A DNA stretch of 48,908 nt from Anaerobutyricum hallii DSM 3353. GTDB taxonomy: Bacteria > Bacillota > Clostridia > Lachnospirales > Lachnospiraceae. Shown here one piece after another: positions 23,564 to 30,670 of this stretch. The stretch's first letter is position 1, and each line of letters begins with the position of its first letter. The position numbers were made by a program, and so were the translations under genes. The notes under the pieces were generated by a model. It searched no databases. It was not told where the DNA came from and saw nothing but the letters and a program-made list of their open reading frames with translations. The stretch spans positions 1 through 48,908 of the forward strand of contig NZ_ACEP01000101.1 in the NCBI RefSeq assembly GCF_000173975.1. The letters are read 5' to 3'.

Positions 23564-23680
23564 GAACCCCCGAAGCCTGGCATATGTAAAAATGCGCCTT
23601 AGAGCAAACTCTTAATGCGGTTGAGCATTAAGAGTGCAGTGATAGAGTGCATTTTTACATATGCCAGGCTTCGGGGGTTC
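23564..23680. repeat. Long palindrome with substituted core (element E3)
   Basis: Perfect 32-bp arms (23564-23595, GAACCCCCGAAGCCTGG...; 23649-23680). The 53-base centre has its own perfect 11-bp hairpin, ACTCTTAATGC / GCATTAAGAGT. The layout matches E1/E2 (outer arm, asymmetric spacer, inner stem, TTGCTC near one side on the minus strand), yet the inner stem bases differ on both sides together. It sits 86 bases after E2, between convergent genes. Confidence 0.85.
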
Positions 23681-23702
23681 GTCTGTTTAGCCACCAACCT
23701 CA

Positions 23703-24536
23703 CTATTGCAGAGGCCGCAGGCCGTAATACCCGTAGATTAGCCTTTCATCAAATGAAATCAGAGCCCATTTTCCATCCTTAATTCCGAATACGATTTTTC
23801 CCGTAGTTTTTCTCGTTGGGCCGTTTTTCTTTGTTTCTTTGTACCAGTTTTTCAAGTTCTCAGATATGTCAATTTTTTCGATGGATGTCTGGCTGCTTCC
23901 TCCTAAGAGGGAGGAGATAGAGTTCTTTATGGAAGTCCATAAAGAGGAGTTTCCATCGGTAATCTGGGATTTGATTTCATCATAGATGGTTCCTGGCAGG
24001 CTGTAGAAGTCGATATTTTTTGTAGTGACGGTTACAGTGCAGGAGTTATAGGTTGCGGAGACATCGGTAATTTTGTAAGATGCCTGATCGACCATCTCAT
24101 CACATAGAGTAGTTACGTCAATACTGTCAACATCTACGAGTGAGCCGAGTTCGCTATCACCGATGTATGTTTTTAATTGTTGTTTTACGAGTTCTCTTAC
24201 GTTTGGTTCGGACTTCAGTGGTTCCGGTAAATCGGAAGGAGCCACGTCGGAGAAGTCCATATTTTTGGCGTAAGTGAAAATCTGCCTGGTTGCTTCCCGG
24301 CAACCTTGTTTTACGCGGGAAATGTAATAAAAGTATCCTCCGATTCCGCCTGCGATAAGGCAGCAGATAAGAATAGCTGCAACGATCGGTACAAAGCTTT
24401 TTCTCTTAGGGGCAGGTTGATTTATGTCATTACCTGATGATACCTGATTGTAAACTGCATTGCTTAAAGGGGTGTGACATTTTTTACATATCTTTTCGTT
24501 CTCATCATAATATGTGCCACAGTTTGGACAATTCAT
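23703..24536 (-). CDS. Zinc-ribbon membrane protein of unknown function
   Basis: 277 residues. An N-terminal zinc ribbon (CPNCGTYYDENEKICKKC, Cys3/6/17/20) is followed by a Pro/Lys linker, one membrane helix (about 48-70, VPIVAAILICCLIAGGIGGYFYY) and an extracytoplasmic domain of about 200 residues with a beta-rich C-terminus ending KIVFGIKDGKWALISFDE. The N-terminus is thus inside and the large domain outside. This architecture is common in clostridial proteins annotated only as zinc-ribbon domain proteins; the outer part resembles NTF2/DUF4878-like folds. AAGGAGGACTGCTC is a strong ribosome binding site. Two palindromes lie just beyond its 3' end. I do not recognise its function. Confidence 0.75.
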   Translation of the reverse strand: MNCPNCGTYYDENEKICKKCHTPLSNAVYNQVSSGNDINQPAPKRKSFVPIVAAILICCLIAGGIGGYFYYISRVKQGCREATRQIFTYAKNMDFSDVAPSDLPEPLKSEPNVRELVKQQLKTYIGDSELGSLVDVDSIDVTTLCDEMVDQASYKITDVSATYNSCTVTVTTKNIDFYSLPGTIYDEIKSQITDGNSSLWTSIKNSISSLLGGSSQTSIEKIDISENLKNWYKETKKNGPTRKTTGKIVFGIKDGKWALISFDERLIYGYYGLRPLQ

Positions 24537-24756
24537 GAGCAGTCCTCCTTTTTATAATAAAATTTTGAATCGTTCAGAAACATGCAAATTTAGTTGATTT
24601 TTGTTTTGATTAGTTATTATAGAAATTATTTTTTCTTCTTTTTTTATAAAATAATCTGAAAAACATAGTTAGTATGCCTTCTTTTATATTTAAAAGTATA
24701 GGGGCTTTTTTTGTGTGTGTCAAGATAAGAGGTTTTTCGATTTTTCCCTGTATGGA

Positions 24757-24785
24757 TAGACAAAAATTGCCGAAAAAGTTACAAT
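24757..24785 (+). promoter_or_regulatory. Sigma-A-like promoter for the sugar-sensing module
   Basis: TAGACA (24757-24762), a 17-base spacer and TACAAT (24780-24785), a five-of-six match in both boxes. Transcription would begin near 24792, and the leader would contain the solo arm at 24805. The remainder of 24537-24756 is AT-rich with no gene. Confidence 0.6.
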
Positions 24786-24804
24786 AATAGCAAGTGATGA
24801 TTAT

Positions 24805-24833
24805 CAAAATCAAGTACAAAAAGATTCCGAGAG
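24805..24833. repeat. Solo arm of the hprK-leader palindrome family
   Basis: These 29 bases match the right arm of the 18678 palindrome (18806-18834) at 28 of 29 positions, including AAAAAGATTCCGAGAG. It lies in the predicted 5' leader of the binding-protein gene, about 28 bases before its start. Confidence 0.7.
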
Positions 24834-24861
24834 CAGATTATTGAATATAGGAGGGACAGAT

Positions 24862-25830
24862 GTGAGAGGGAAGAAAGCAATTTTATGTATAGGCTATATT
24901 ATTGTGGCAACGATTTGCATTGTAAGTATTGCGCTTTTATTTTTCAGCAGGAATAAGAATGAGAGTGAAAAATCGAAAAGAACAATCGGTGCTTTGTATA
25001 TGACAATGAATAACCCGTATTTTGAAGTGATTAATGAGGAGATTAAAGCGGTTGTGGAAAGTAAGGGCGATGTGCTTGAAACAAGGGATTCGGGCATGGA
25101 TGCGAAAGTGCAGGCAAAGCAGGTGGAGAAATTTATTGAAGAAAAAGTGGACTGTATTCTGATTAACGCTGTGGACTGGAAAAAAATAGGCTCTTCATTA
25201 GAAAAAGCAAAAAAAGCAGGGATTCCGGTGATTGCTGTGGATGCGTTGATTTATAACCGGAGTTTTGTAGATGGTACGGTTGTTTCAAATAATTATCAGG
25301 CAGGAGAACAGTGTGCGAAAGATTTAATGAAACGGAGAAAAAAAGGGAAGATTCTTTTTTTAGTTCAGTCGGAAAATAAATCGGCAATCGACCGAATTAA
25401 AGGATTTAAGGAAACACTTGAGAAGGCTGGATGGAAGTATGAGAATGTAGGAGAACTTGAATGTCAGGGGCAGCTTGAACTTTCTCAGCCGCTGGTGGAA
25501 AAAGTTTTAAATAAAACGAAAGATATTGATGTGGTAATGGCATTAAATGATCCAAGTGCAATGGGGGCGATGGCTGCGTTAGATGCGGAGCATATGTTAT
25601 CAGATGTTCTTGTATATGGGGCGGATGGTTCGCCGGAGGCTAAAACGATGATCTATGAAAATAAGATGGCGGCAACTTCAGCACAGTCACCAAGAACTAC
25701 CGGAAAGAAAACTGTGGAAATGCTTTACAAAATTCTTGATGGAAAGAAAACTGAAAAGCAGTGCATTGTTCCTGTTTCCCTTATTACAAAAGACAATATA
25801 AATGATTATAGCCTGTCAGGATGGCAGTAA
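24862..25830 (+). CDS. Membrane-anchored ribose-type sugar-binding protein
   Basis: 322 residues from GTG 24862, placed seven bases after AGGAGGG; an in-frame TTG at 24841 would lie before this site. One uncleaved hydrophobic helix (about 6-27, AILCIGYIIVATICIVSIALLFF) without a lipobox anchors a type 1 periplasmic-binding fold. Motifs are TIGALYMTMNNPYFEVINEEI, DCILINAVD, VSNNYQAGEQCAKDL, VMALNDPSAMGAMAAL and VYGADGSPEAK, as in ribose/galactose/xylose-binding proteins. There is no permease or ATPase nearby, and a sensor kinase starts 18 bases downstream, so it is probably the ligand-binding part of a receptor complex, analogous to XylFII-LytS, instead of an importer. Confidence 0.8.
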   Translation: MRGKKAILCIGYIIVATICIVSIALLFFSRNKNESEKSKRTIGALYMTMNNPYFEVINEEIKAVVESKGDVLETRDSGMDAKVQAKQVEKFIEEKVDCILINAVDWKKIGSSLEKAKKAGIPVIAVDALIYNRSFVDGTVVSNNYQAGEQCAKDLMKRRKKGKILFLVQSENKSAIDRIKGFKETLEKAGWKYENVGELECQGQLELSQPLVEKVLNKTKDIDVVMALNDPSAMGAMAALDAEHMLSDVLVYGADGSPEAKTMIYENKMAATSAQSPRTTGKKTVEMLYKILDGKKTEKQCIVPVSLITKDNINDYSLSGWQ

Positions 25831-25848
25831 GAGGAAGGAGGAATATCA

Positions 25849-27225
25849 ATGGAAAAAAGAAAGGACGCAGCAGGATATCAGCACCAGTGTTTTACGATGA
25901 TGGTATTGCTTAATGTGATTATTGTTCTCTTTCTTACTTTTACCATCGTATTGACACAGTACAGGGTGGCGGCGGCCCAGGAAGCACAAAAATTTATTGG
26001 AACGCTTAAGGTGATGCCGGAAAGACCGGAACAAAGAATCATTATGGTAGTATTTTCTCTCTTTTTTTTATGTGGGATTATTTATTACAAGAGAAAAAAT
26101 GAGGCCGAGGGCAAAGAGAAGGTTTTACTGTGGAATGTGTTCGAGATTATCTTTCTTATTTTTGTATTGAAAGAGTTAGATATGTCTTATAATGGAGTGA
26201 TTTTTCTTGTAGTAGCGGATATGCTCATCTATGTCGAGGACAGGAAAAATAAATTGATATTTTTATTTATTGCATTTTTATGTTACATGGTATGCAGTTA
26301 CAATCTTGTCACGATGTTTATTCCATTAAATTCTTTTGAGACGTGGGCTGCATTTTATGACTGGAATACAGAAAGGATTTTTCTCAGTGTAAAGACGATT
26401 TGTGAGATTACAAATATGGTCTTGTTTCTAATATACATTGTTATTCTTATGATGAAGGACCGAAGAGAGAGAGAACGAATCAAGCTTTTAAATGAACAGT
26501 TGCAAAAAGCAAATGAACAGCTTCATGAGTTCGCTCAGGAAAAAGAATTAATGGGAGAGACGAAAGAGAGAAATCGCCTGGCAAGAGAAATCCATGATAC
26601 GCTGGGACATATTTTAACAGGAATATCAGTTGGGATTGATGCGGTACTGGTACTTATGGATATTGCACCAGATAAAGCGAAAGAACAGCTGGAAGGAATC
26701 GGCGATACTGCAAGACGTGGGCTTCAGGATGTCCGCCGTTCGGTAAGAAAGTTAAAGCCGGATGCATTAGAGCGAATGTCACTGAACAATGCGATTCATC
26801 AGATGATAGAGGATATGTCAAAGGTCACGAACACGAAAATTTACTTTGTTTCTTATATGGAAGAACTTGAATTTGAGGCAGATGAGGAGGAAGTCATTTA
26901 CCGTATTATACAGGAGAGCACGACCAACGCTATTCGCCACGGAAAGGCAACAGAAATCTGGATTCGTATTAGCGAAAAAGATGAGGAGCTGATGATTATC
27001 ATCAGTGATAATGGCTGCGGTTGTGAGTCAATAAAAGAAGGCTTTGGTTTAAAACATATAAGAGAAAGGGTAGAGCTTCTAAATGGTAAGGTTAACTATC
27101 AAGGAATGATTGGGTTTACGATTATTGCGAAGATACCGATTCGAAATAAGCTGACTGGAAAAAAGGATAGAGATGAGTTAAATAATCTCGCAGACAATAA
27201 TGACAAAGCGAAGGACAGTCAGTGA
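25849..27225 (+). CDS. Sensor histidine kinase, HisKA_3 (NarL/LuxR partner) type
   Basis: 458 residues: about six membrane helices (16-36, 63-80, 92-108, 114-128, 135-157, 183-202) joined by short loops, then a coiled coil (about 203-238), a HisKA_3 dimerisation domain with the phospho-acceptor His249 (REIHDTLGH) and a GHKL ATPase (STTNAIRHG, DNGCGC, GFGLKHIRERV). It has no extracytoplasmic sensor domain of its own, so stimulus recognition is likely supplied by the membrane-anchored binding proteins on either side. GGAAGGAGGAATATC is the ribosome binding site. The response regulator follows after 125 bases. Confidence 0.9.
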   Translation: MEKRKDAAGYQHQCFTMMVLLNVIIVLFLTFTIVLTQYRVAAAQEAQKFIGTLKVMPERPEQRIIMVVFSLFFLCGIIYYKRKNEAEGKEKVLLWNVFEIIFLIFVLKELDMSYNGVIFLVVADMLIYVEDRKNKLIFLFIAFLCYMVCSYNLVTMFIPLNSFETWAAFYDWNTERIFLSVKTICEITNMVLFLIYIVILMMKDRRERERIKLLNEQLQKANEQLHEFAQEKELMGETKERNRLAREIHDTLGHILTGISVGIDAVLVLMDIAPDKAKEQLEGIGDTARRGLQDVRRSVRKLKPDALERMSLNNAIHQMIEDMSKVTNTKIYFVSYMEELEFEADEEEVIYRIIQESTTNAIRHGKATEIWIRISEKDEELMIIISDNGCGCESIKEGFGLKHIRERVELLNGKVNYQGMIGFTIIAKIPIRNKLTGKKDRDELNNLADNNDKAKDSQ

Positions 27226-27350
27226 AAATAGGAAAGAGGGTATTTTGAAATATATCAAGAAAATGTCGGCAAGATAAAAATAGAACTAAAATGAGATATT
27301 ATTAAATATATCGAAAATAATCAATATAATAAAAATAAGAGGAATAGACA

Positions 27351-28022
27351 ATGATCAAAGTATTAATAGCAGATGACCAGGAATTGATTCGGGAAAGTCT
27401 GAAAATTGTTCTTGGGGCAAATGAAGATATGGAAGTAACAGGAATAGCGGAAAACGGAGAGCAGGTACTTTCCGAAATAAAAAAGAAAAAGCCGAATGTT
27501 ATATTGATGGACATTCGTATGCCAGGTATTGACGGTGTAGAATGTACTCGTCTGGTCAAGGAAAAATATCCAGATATTTATATTATCGTTCTCACAACTT
27601 TTGATGATGATGAATATATTTTTGGAGCGTTAAAGTATGGAGCAAGTGGCTATCTCTTAAAAGGAATTTCCATGAAGAATCTTGCGGAGGCAATTCGGAC
27701 AGTTGTGAGTGGAAAGGCAATGATTAATCCAGAAATTACGGATAAGATTGTAAAATTATTTAATCATATGGCACAGAGCAGCTATGCGATTCAGGTGGAT
27801 AATGAACTTACAGAGGAATTGACAAAAACAGAATGGAGAGTCATTCAGAAAATAGGATGTGGAATGTCAAATAAAGAGATTGCATCGGAACTTGCACTTT
27901 CTGAAGGAACTGTCCGTAACTACTTAAGTTCCGTTCTCAGTAAGTTAGAACTCAGGGATAGAACGCAGCTTGCAATCTGGGCGGTGCAAACAGGAGCGGT
28001 AAATAGATATATTGGAGAATAA
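27351..28022 (+). CDS. LuxR/NarL-type response regulator
   Basis: 223 residues. The receiver domain has the acidic pair in ADDQE, phospho-acceptor Asp54 (ILMDIRMPGIDG), Thr in VLTTFDDDEY and Lys in YLLKGIS. The C-terminal LuxR helix-turn-helix reads LTKTEWRVIQKIGCGMSNKEIA. It is the cognate regulator of the kinase at 25849. Plausible targets are its own cluster and fruK-fruA, where TGACA repeats lie beside a promoter without a good -35 box. GAGGAATAGAC is the ribosome binding site. In the 125 bases before it no terminator is visible, so read-through from the kinase gene is likely. Confidence 0.92.
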   Translation: MIKVLIADDQELIRESLKIVLGANEDMEVTGIAENGEQVLSEIKKKKPNVILMDIRMPGIDGVECTRLVKEKYPDIYIIVLTTFDDDEYIFGALKYGASGYLLKGISMKNLAEAIRTVVSGKAMINPEITDKIVKLFNHMAQSSYAIQVDNELTEELTKTEWRVIQKIGCGMSNKEIASELALSEGTVRNYLSSVLSKLELRDRTQLAIWAVQTGAVNRYIGE

Positions 28023-28076
28023 GGTAATTGATATAGTCGGATAAATAAATGAATTTGAATATCGGAGGAGACAATA

Positions 28077-29390
28077 ATGGGAGATATAAAGTTAAAAAAA
28101 GGGACAGGAATCCTTTTTGTAATGGCAGTTCTTTTTATTAGCAGCCTGATCTATCTACATTATGGAGACCAGAATACGCTCCGGGTAGGAATTTTTTATG
28201 GAAGCAATTGGGAGGTCCCCGGGACAGTGCATTATGAGATTCTTGATCAGGCGATTAAGAAGTTTGAATCGAAATATCCAAATGTAAAGGTAGAATATGA
28301 AAAGGGCATTCTTTCAAATGATTATTCAGAGTGGCTTTCAGAACAGATTTTAAAGGGAACGGAACCAGACGTGTATCTGGTATTGGATGAGGATTTTAAT
28401 ACATTAGCATCGCTTGGTGCTCTGAAAAATTTAGATATGTTAGTTGGCGGCGATAAAGAATTTGATTTCAATGTGTTTTATTCTTCTGTTTATAAAGCCG
28501 GACAATATGAAGGAAGCCAGTATGCACTTCCGATGGAATGTAATCCGACCCTGATGTTTGTAAATAAGACGCTTTTACAAAAAGAGGGAATTAAAGTCCC
28601 GGATAATGACTGGACGTGGGATGATTTTTATGACATCTGTAAAACAATAGTGAAAGATTCTGATGGAGATGGACAGATGGATCAATTTGGATGTTATGAC
28701 TATACATGGCTACAGGCAGTATATTCGAACGGAATAACACCATTTAATCAGAGCGGGACATCCTCAAATTTTCTTGATGAAAAGTTTTCGCAGTCGCTTG
28801 AATTTGTAAAGCGCCTTGAAGCAACAAATCGGAATTATCAGGTCACATCTAATGATTTCGATTTGGGAAAAGTGGCATTTCGTCCGTTTACATTTTCTGA
28901 CTATAGAACTTACATGCCATATCCGTGGAGAATCAAAAAATATTCTGGCTTTGAATGGACATGTATCCGTATGCCAGCAGGGCCTTCTGGGGATAACCGT
29001 TCGGAGATGAGTGCACTTATGGCAGGAATGAGTTCAAGGACAGAGAAAAAGCAATGTGCATGGGATTTTGTGAAATTACTTACAACAGATACAGATATTC
29101 AAAAACTTGTATACGAAGATACCTCAGCAGCTTCTGTATTAAAATCTGTAAATACTTCACAGGATACAATGAATCTGCTGAATAAAGATACACCGGGAGA
29201 CAGCATAATAGATATGTCCCTTCTTGATACAGCAATTGATGCCGGAGTAATTCCAAATCGTTTTGAACAGTATGAAGAAGCTTATGAGAAAACAGACAGT
29301 CTTATTAAAAGTTATGTAGATGAGGAGGGTGACAGCAGCACATTTTTATTCCAAATGAAGAATCAAATCGACAAAATTCTAAAAAAGTGA
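28077..29390 (+). CDS. Membrane-anchored family 1 extracellular solute-binding protein
   Basis: 437 residues. An N-terminal helix (about 11-26, ILFVMAVLFISSLIYL) lacks a lipobox Cys and a cleavage site, so it anchors the protein. The rest is the maltose/multiple-sugar type of binding protein: TLRVGIFYGSNWEVPG, FESKYPNVKVEYEKG, GTEPDVYLVL, YALPMECNPTLMFVNK, DWTWDDFYDICK, and a C-terminal WDFVKLL. No ABC permease lies nearby. Position after the response regulator, with a strong GGAGGAGACAAT site, suggests a second ligand sensor for the same kinase. It could instead deliver substrate to a distant ABC transporter, although a lipoprotein would be the usual form for that. Confidence 0.85.
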   Translation: MGDIKLKKGTGILFVMAVLFISSLIYLHYGDQNTLRVGIFYGSNWEVPGTVHYEILDQAIKKFESKYPNVKVEYEKGILSNDYSEWLSEQILKGTEPDVYLVLDEDFNTLASLGALKNLDMLVGGDKEFDFNVFYSSVYKAGQYEGSQYALPMECNPTLMFVNKTLLQKEGIKVPDNDWTWDDFYDICKTIVKDSDGDGQMDQFGCYDYTWLQAVYSNGITPFNQSGTSSNFLDEKFSQSLEFVKRLEATNRNYQVTSNDFDLGKVAFRPFTFSDYRTYMPYPWRIKKYSGFEWTCIRMPAGPSGDNRSEMSALMAGMSSRTEKKQCAWDFVKLLTTDTDIQKLVYEDTSAASVLKSVNTSQDTMNLLNKDTPGDSIIDMSLLDTAIDAGVIPNRFEQYEEAYEKTDSLIKSYVDEEGDSSTFLFQMKNQIDKILKK

Positions 29391-29474
29391 CAAATGTCAT
29401 ATAAGAATATGACAAATTCAAATTGATATCAATGACATTCGTTAGATGTATAAAAGGTATTGTTTTGTTATACT
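29388..29474 (+). promoter_or_regulatory. fruK promoter region with TGACA repeats
   Basis: A palindrome TGACAAATGTCA (29388-29399, overlapping the preceding stop codon) is followed by TGACA at 29410 and 29434, spaced 22 and 24 bases. A TATACT -10 box lies at 29469-29474 with no good -35 box at 17 bases. Repeats on one face of the helix near a promoter with a weak -35 fit an activator site, possibly for the adjacent response regulator. This is inference from layout only. Confidence 0.45.
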
Positions 29475-29507
29475 TTAATCACAAACAAAGCAAGTCAAAA
29501 CTACAAA

Positions 29508-29564
29508 ATGTATTTCTGGAATCTCTCCTATAGAAATCAGGTATAAAAGATTCCGTAAGTACAT
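29508..29564. repeat. Hairpin of the hprK-leader family in the fruK leader
   Basis: ATGTATTTCTGGAATC... (29508-29532) pairs with ...GATTCCGTAAGTACAT (29542-29564), with several mismatches. The right arm matches the arms at 18806 and 24805. It lies between the TATACT box and the fruK ribosome binding site, so it would be in the mRNA leader. Confidence 0.65.
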
Positions 29565-29598
29565 TGAAAAAGGGAACTTAAAGGAGGGAACGAAAGTA

Positions 29599-30507
29599 AT
29601 GATTTATACGGTAACTTTTAATCCGGCTTTAGATTATGTAGTATTCCTTGACAATCTGAAATTAGGAGATGTCAATCGTTCTACAAGAGAATCTATTTTT
29701 TACGGTGGAAAAGGAATTAACGTATCTACGATTTTGAATACTCTCGGCCTTGAAACAACAGCTCTTGGTTTTGTTGCAGGATTTACAGGAAAGGCAATTG
29801 AGGATGGACTGGCAGCACAGGGAATCCACACCGATTTCATTCATCTGCCAGAGGGCAATTCCAGAATCAATGTAAAAGTAAAACATGGCGATGAGACAGA
29901 GATTAACGGACAGGGACCAGTAATTACAGAAGAAGCAATCAATGAACTTTTTGCAAAGCTTGATACTCTTACAAAAGAAGATATTCTTGTATTGGCAGGA
30001 AGTATTCCAAACACATTGCCGGAAGACATTTATGAAAAAATTCTTGCAAGACTTGAATCCAAAGGAATCCGTGTAGTTGTAGATGCGACAAAAGATTTAC
30101 TTCTTAATGTTTTAAAATATCATCCGTTCTTAATTAAGCCAAATAACCATGAACTTGGGGAAATGTTCGGAACAGTATGTAAAACAGATGAGGACATCGT
30201 ACATTACGCAAAGAAGCTTCAGGAAAAGGGAGCAGTAAATGTATTGATTTCCATGGCTGGAGACGGAGCCATTCTTATCACAGAAGATGGTCAGAACATT
30301 AAGATGGGAACACCGAAGGGCAAAGTAGTAAATTCCGTTGGTGCCGGAGATTCTATGGTGGCAGGATTTATCACAGGATATATCCGCGGTGGTAATTATG
30401 AAGAAGCATTAAAGAGCGGTACAGCCGCAGGTAGTGCCACAGCATTTTCCGAGGGACTTGCATCTCTGGAAATGTATGAAAAGATGCTGAAACAGATTAC
30501 CGAATAA
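29599..30507 (+). CDS. fruK: 1-phosphofructokinase
   Basis: 302 residues of the PfkB/ribokinase family. It phosphorylates fructose 1-phosphate, made by the fructose PTS, to fructose 1,6-bisphosphate. Motifs are the N-terminal TFNPALDYVVFLDNLKLGDVNR, GGKGINVSTIL, LAGSIPNTLP, LIKPNNHELGEMF and the anion-hole/catalytic VNSVGAGDSMVAGFI. The link to fruA downstream supports fructose 1-phosphate over tagatose 6-phosphate as substrate. GGAGGGAACGAAAGT is the ribosome binding site. Its product is an activator of HprK, which ties it to the hprK/crh genes in this window. Confidence 0.93.
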   Translation: MIYTVTFNPALDYVVFLDNLKLGDVNRSTRESIFYGGKGINVSTILNTLGLETTALGFVAGFTGKAIEDGLAAQGIHTDFIHLPEGNSRINVKVKHGDETEINGQGPVITEEAINELFAKLDTLTKEDILVLAGSIPNTLPEDIYEKILARLESKGIRVVVDATKDLLLNVLKYHPFLIKPNNHELGEMFGTVCKTDEDIVHYAKKLQEKGAVNVLISMAGDGAILITEDGQNIKMGTPKGKVVNSVGAGDSMVAGFITGYIRGGNYEEALKSGTAAGSATAFSEGLASLEMYEKMLKQITE

Positions 30508-30560
30508 AGTTTAAAAATGCTGGATCAAATCAGCGAATGTGCTTTGAATTTATTAAAAAG

Positions 30561-30621
30561 TTCCTGTTATCATTTTATATTCAAAAAGTTGAATGTGATA
30601 GAAACTAAAATGAAACAGGAA
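30561..30621 (+). promoter_or_regulatory. Hairpin between fruK and fruA
   Basis: TTCCTGTT (30561-30568) pairs with AACAGGAA (30614-30621), with inner ATTCAA-AAAG-TTGAAT and partial pairing between. It has no T-run. It may stabilise the upstream message or set the fruK:fruA ratio. The other bases of 30508-30670 are AT-rich. Confidence 0.45.
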
Positions 30622-30670
30622 TTTGAGATAAAACAAAAAATATTTTAAATTTTTTAGAGAGGAAAAAATT

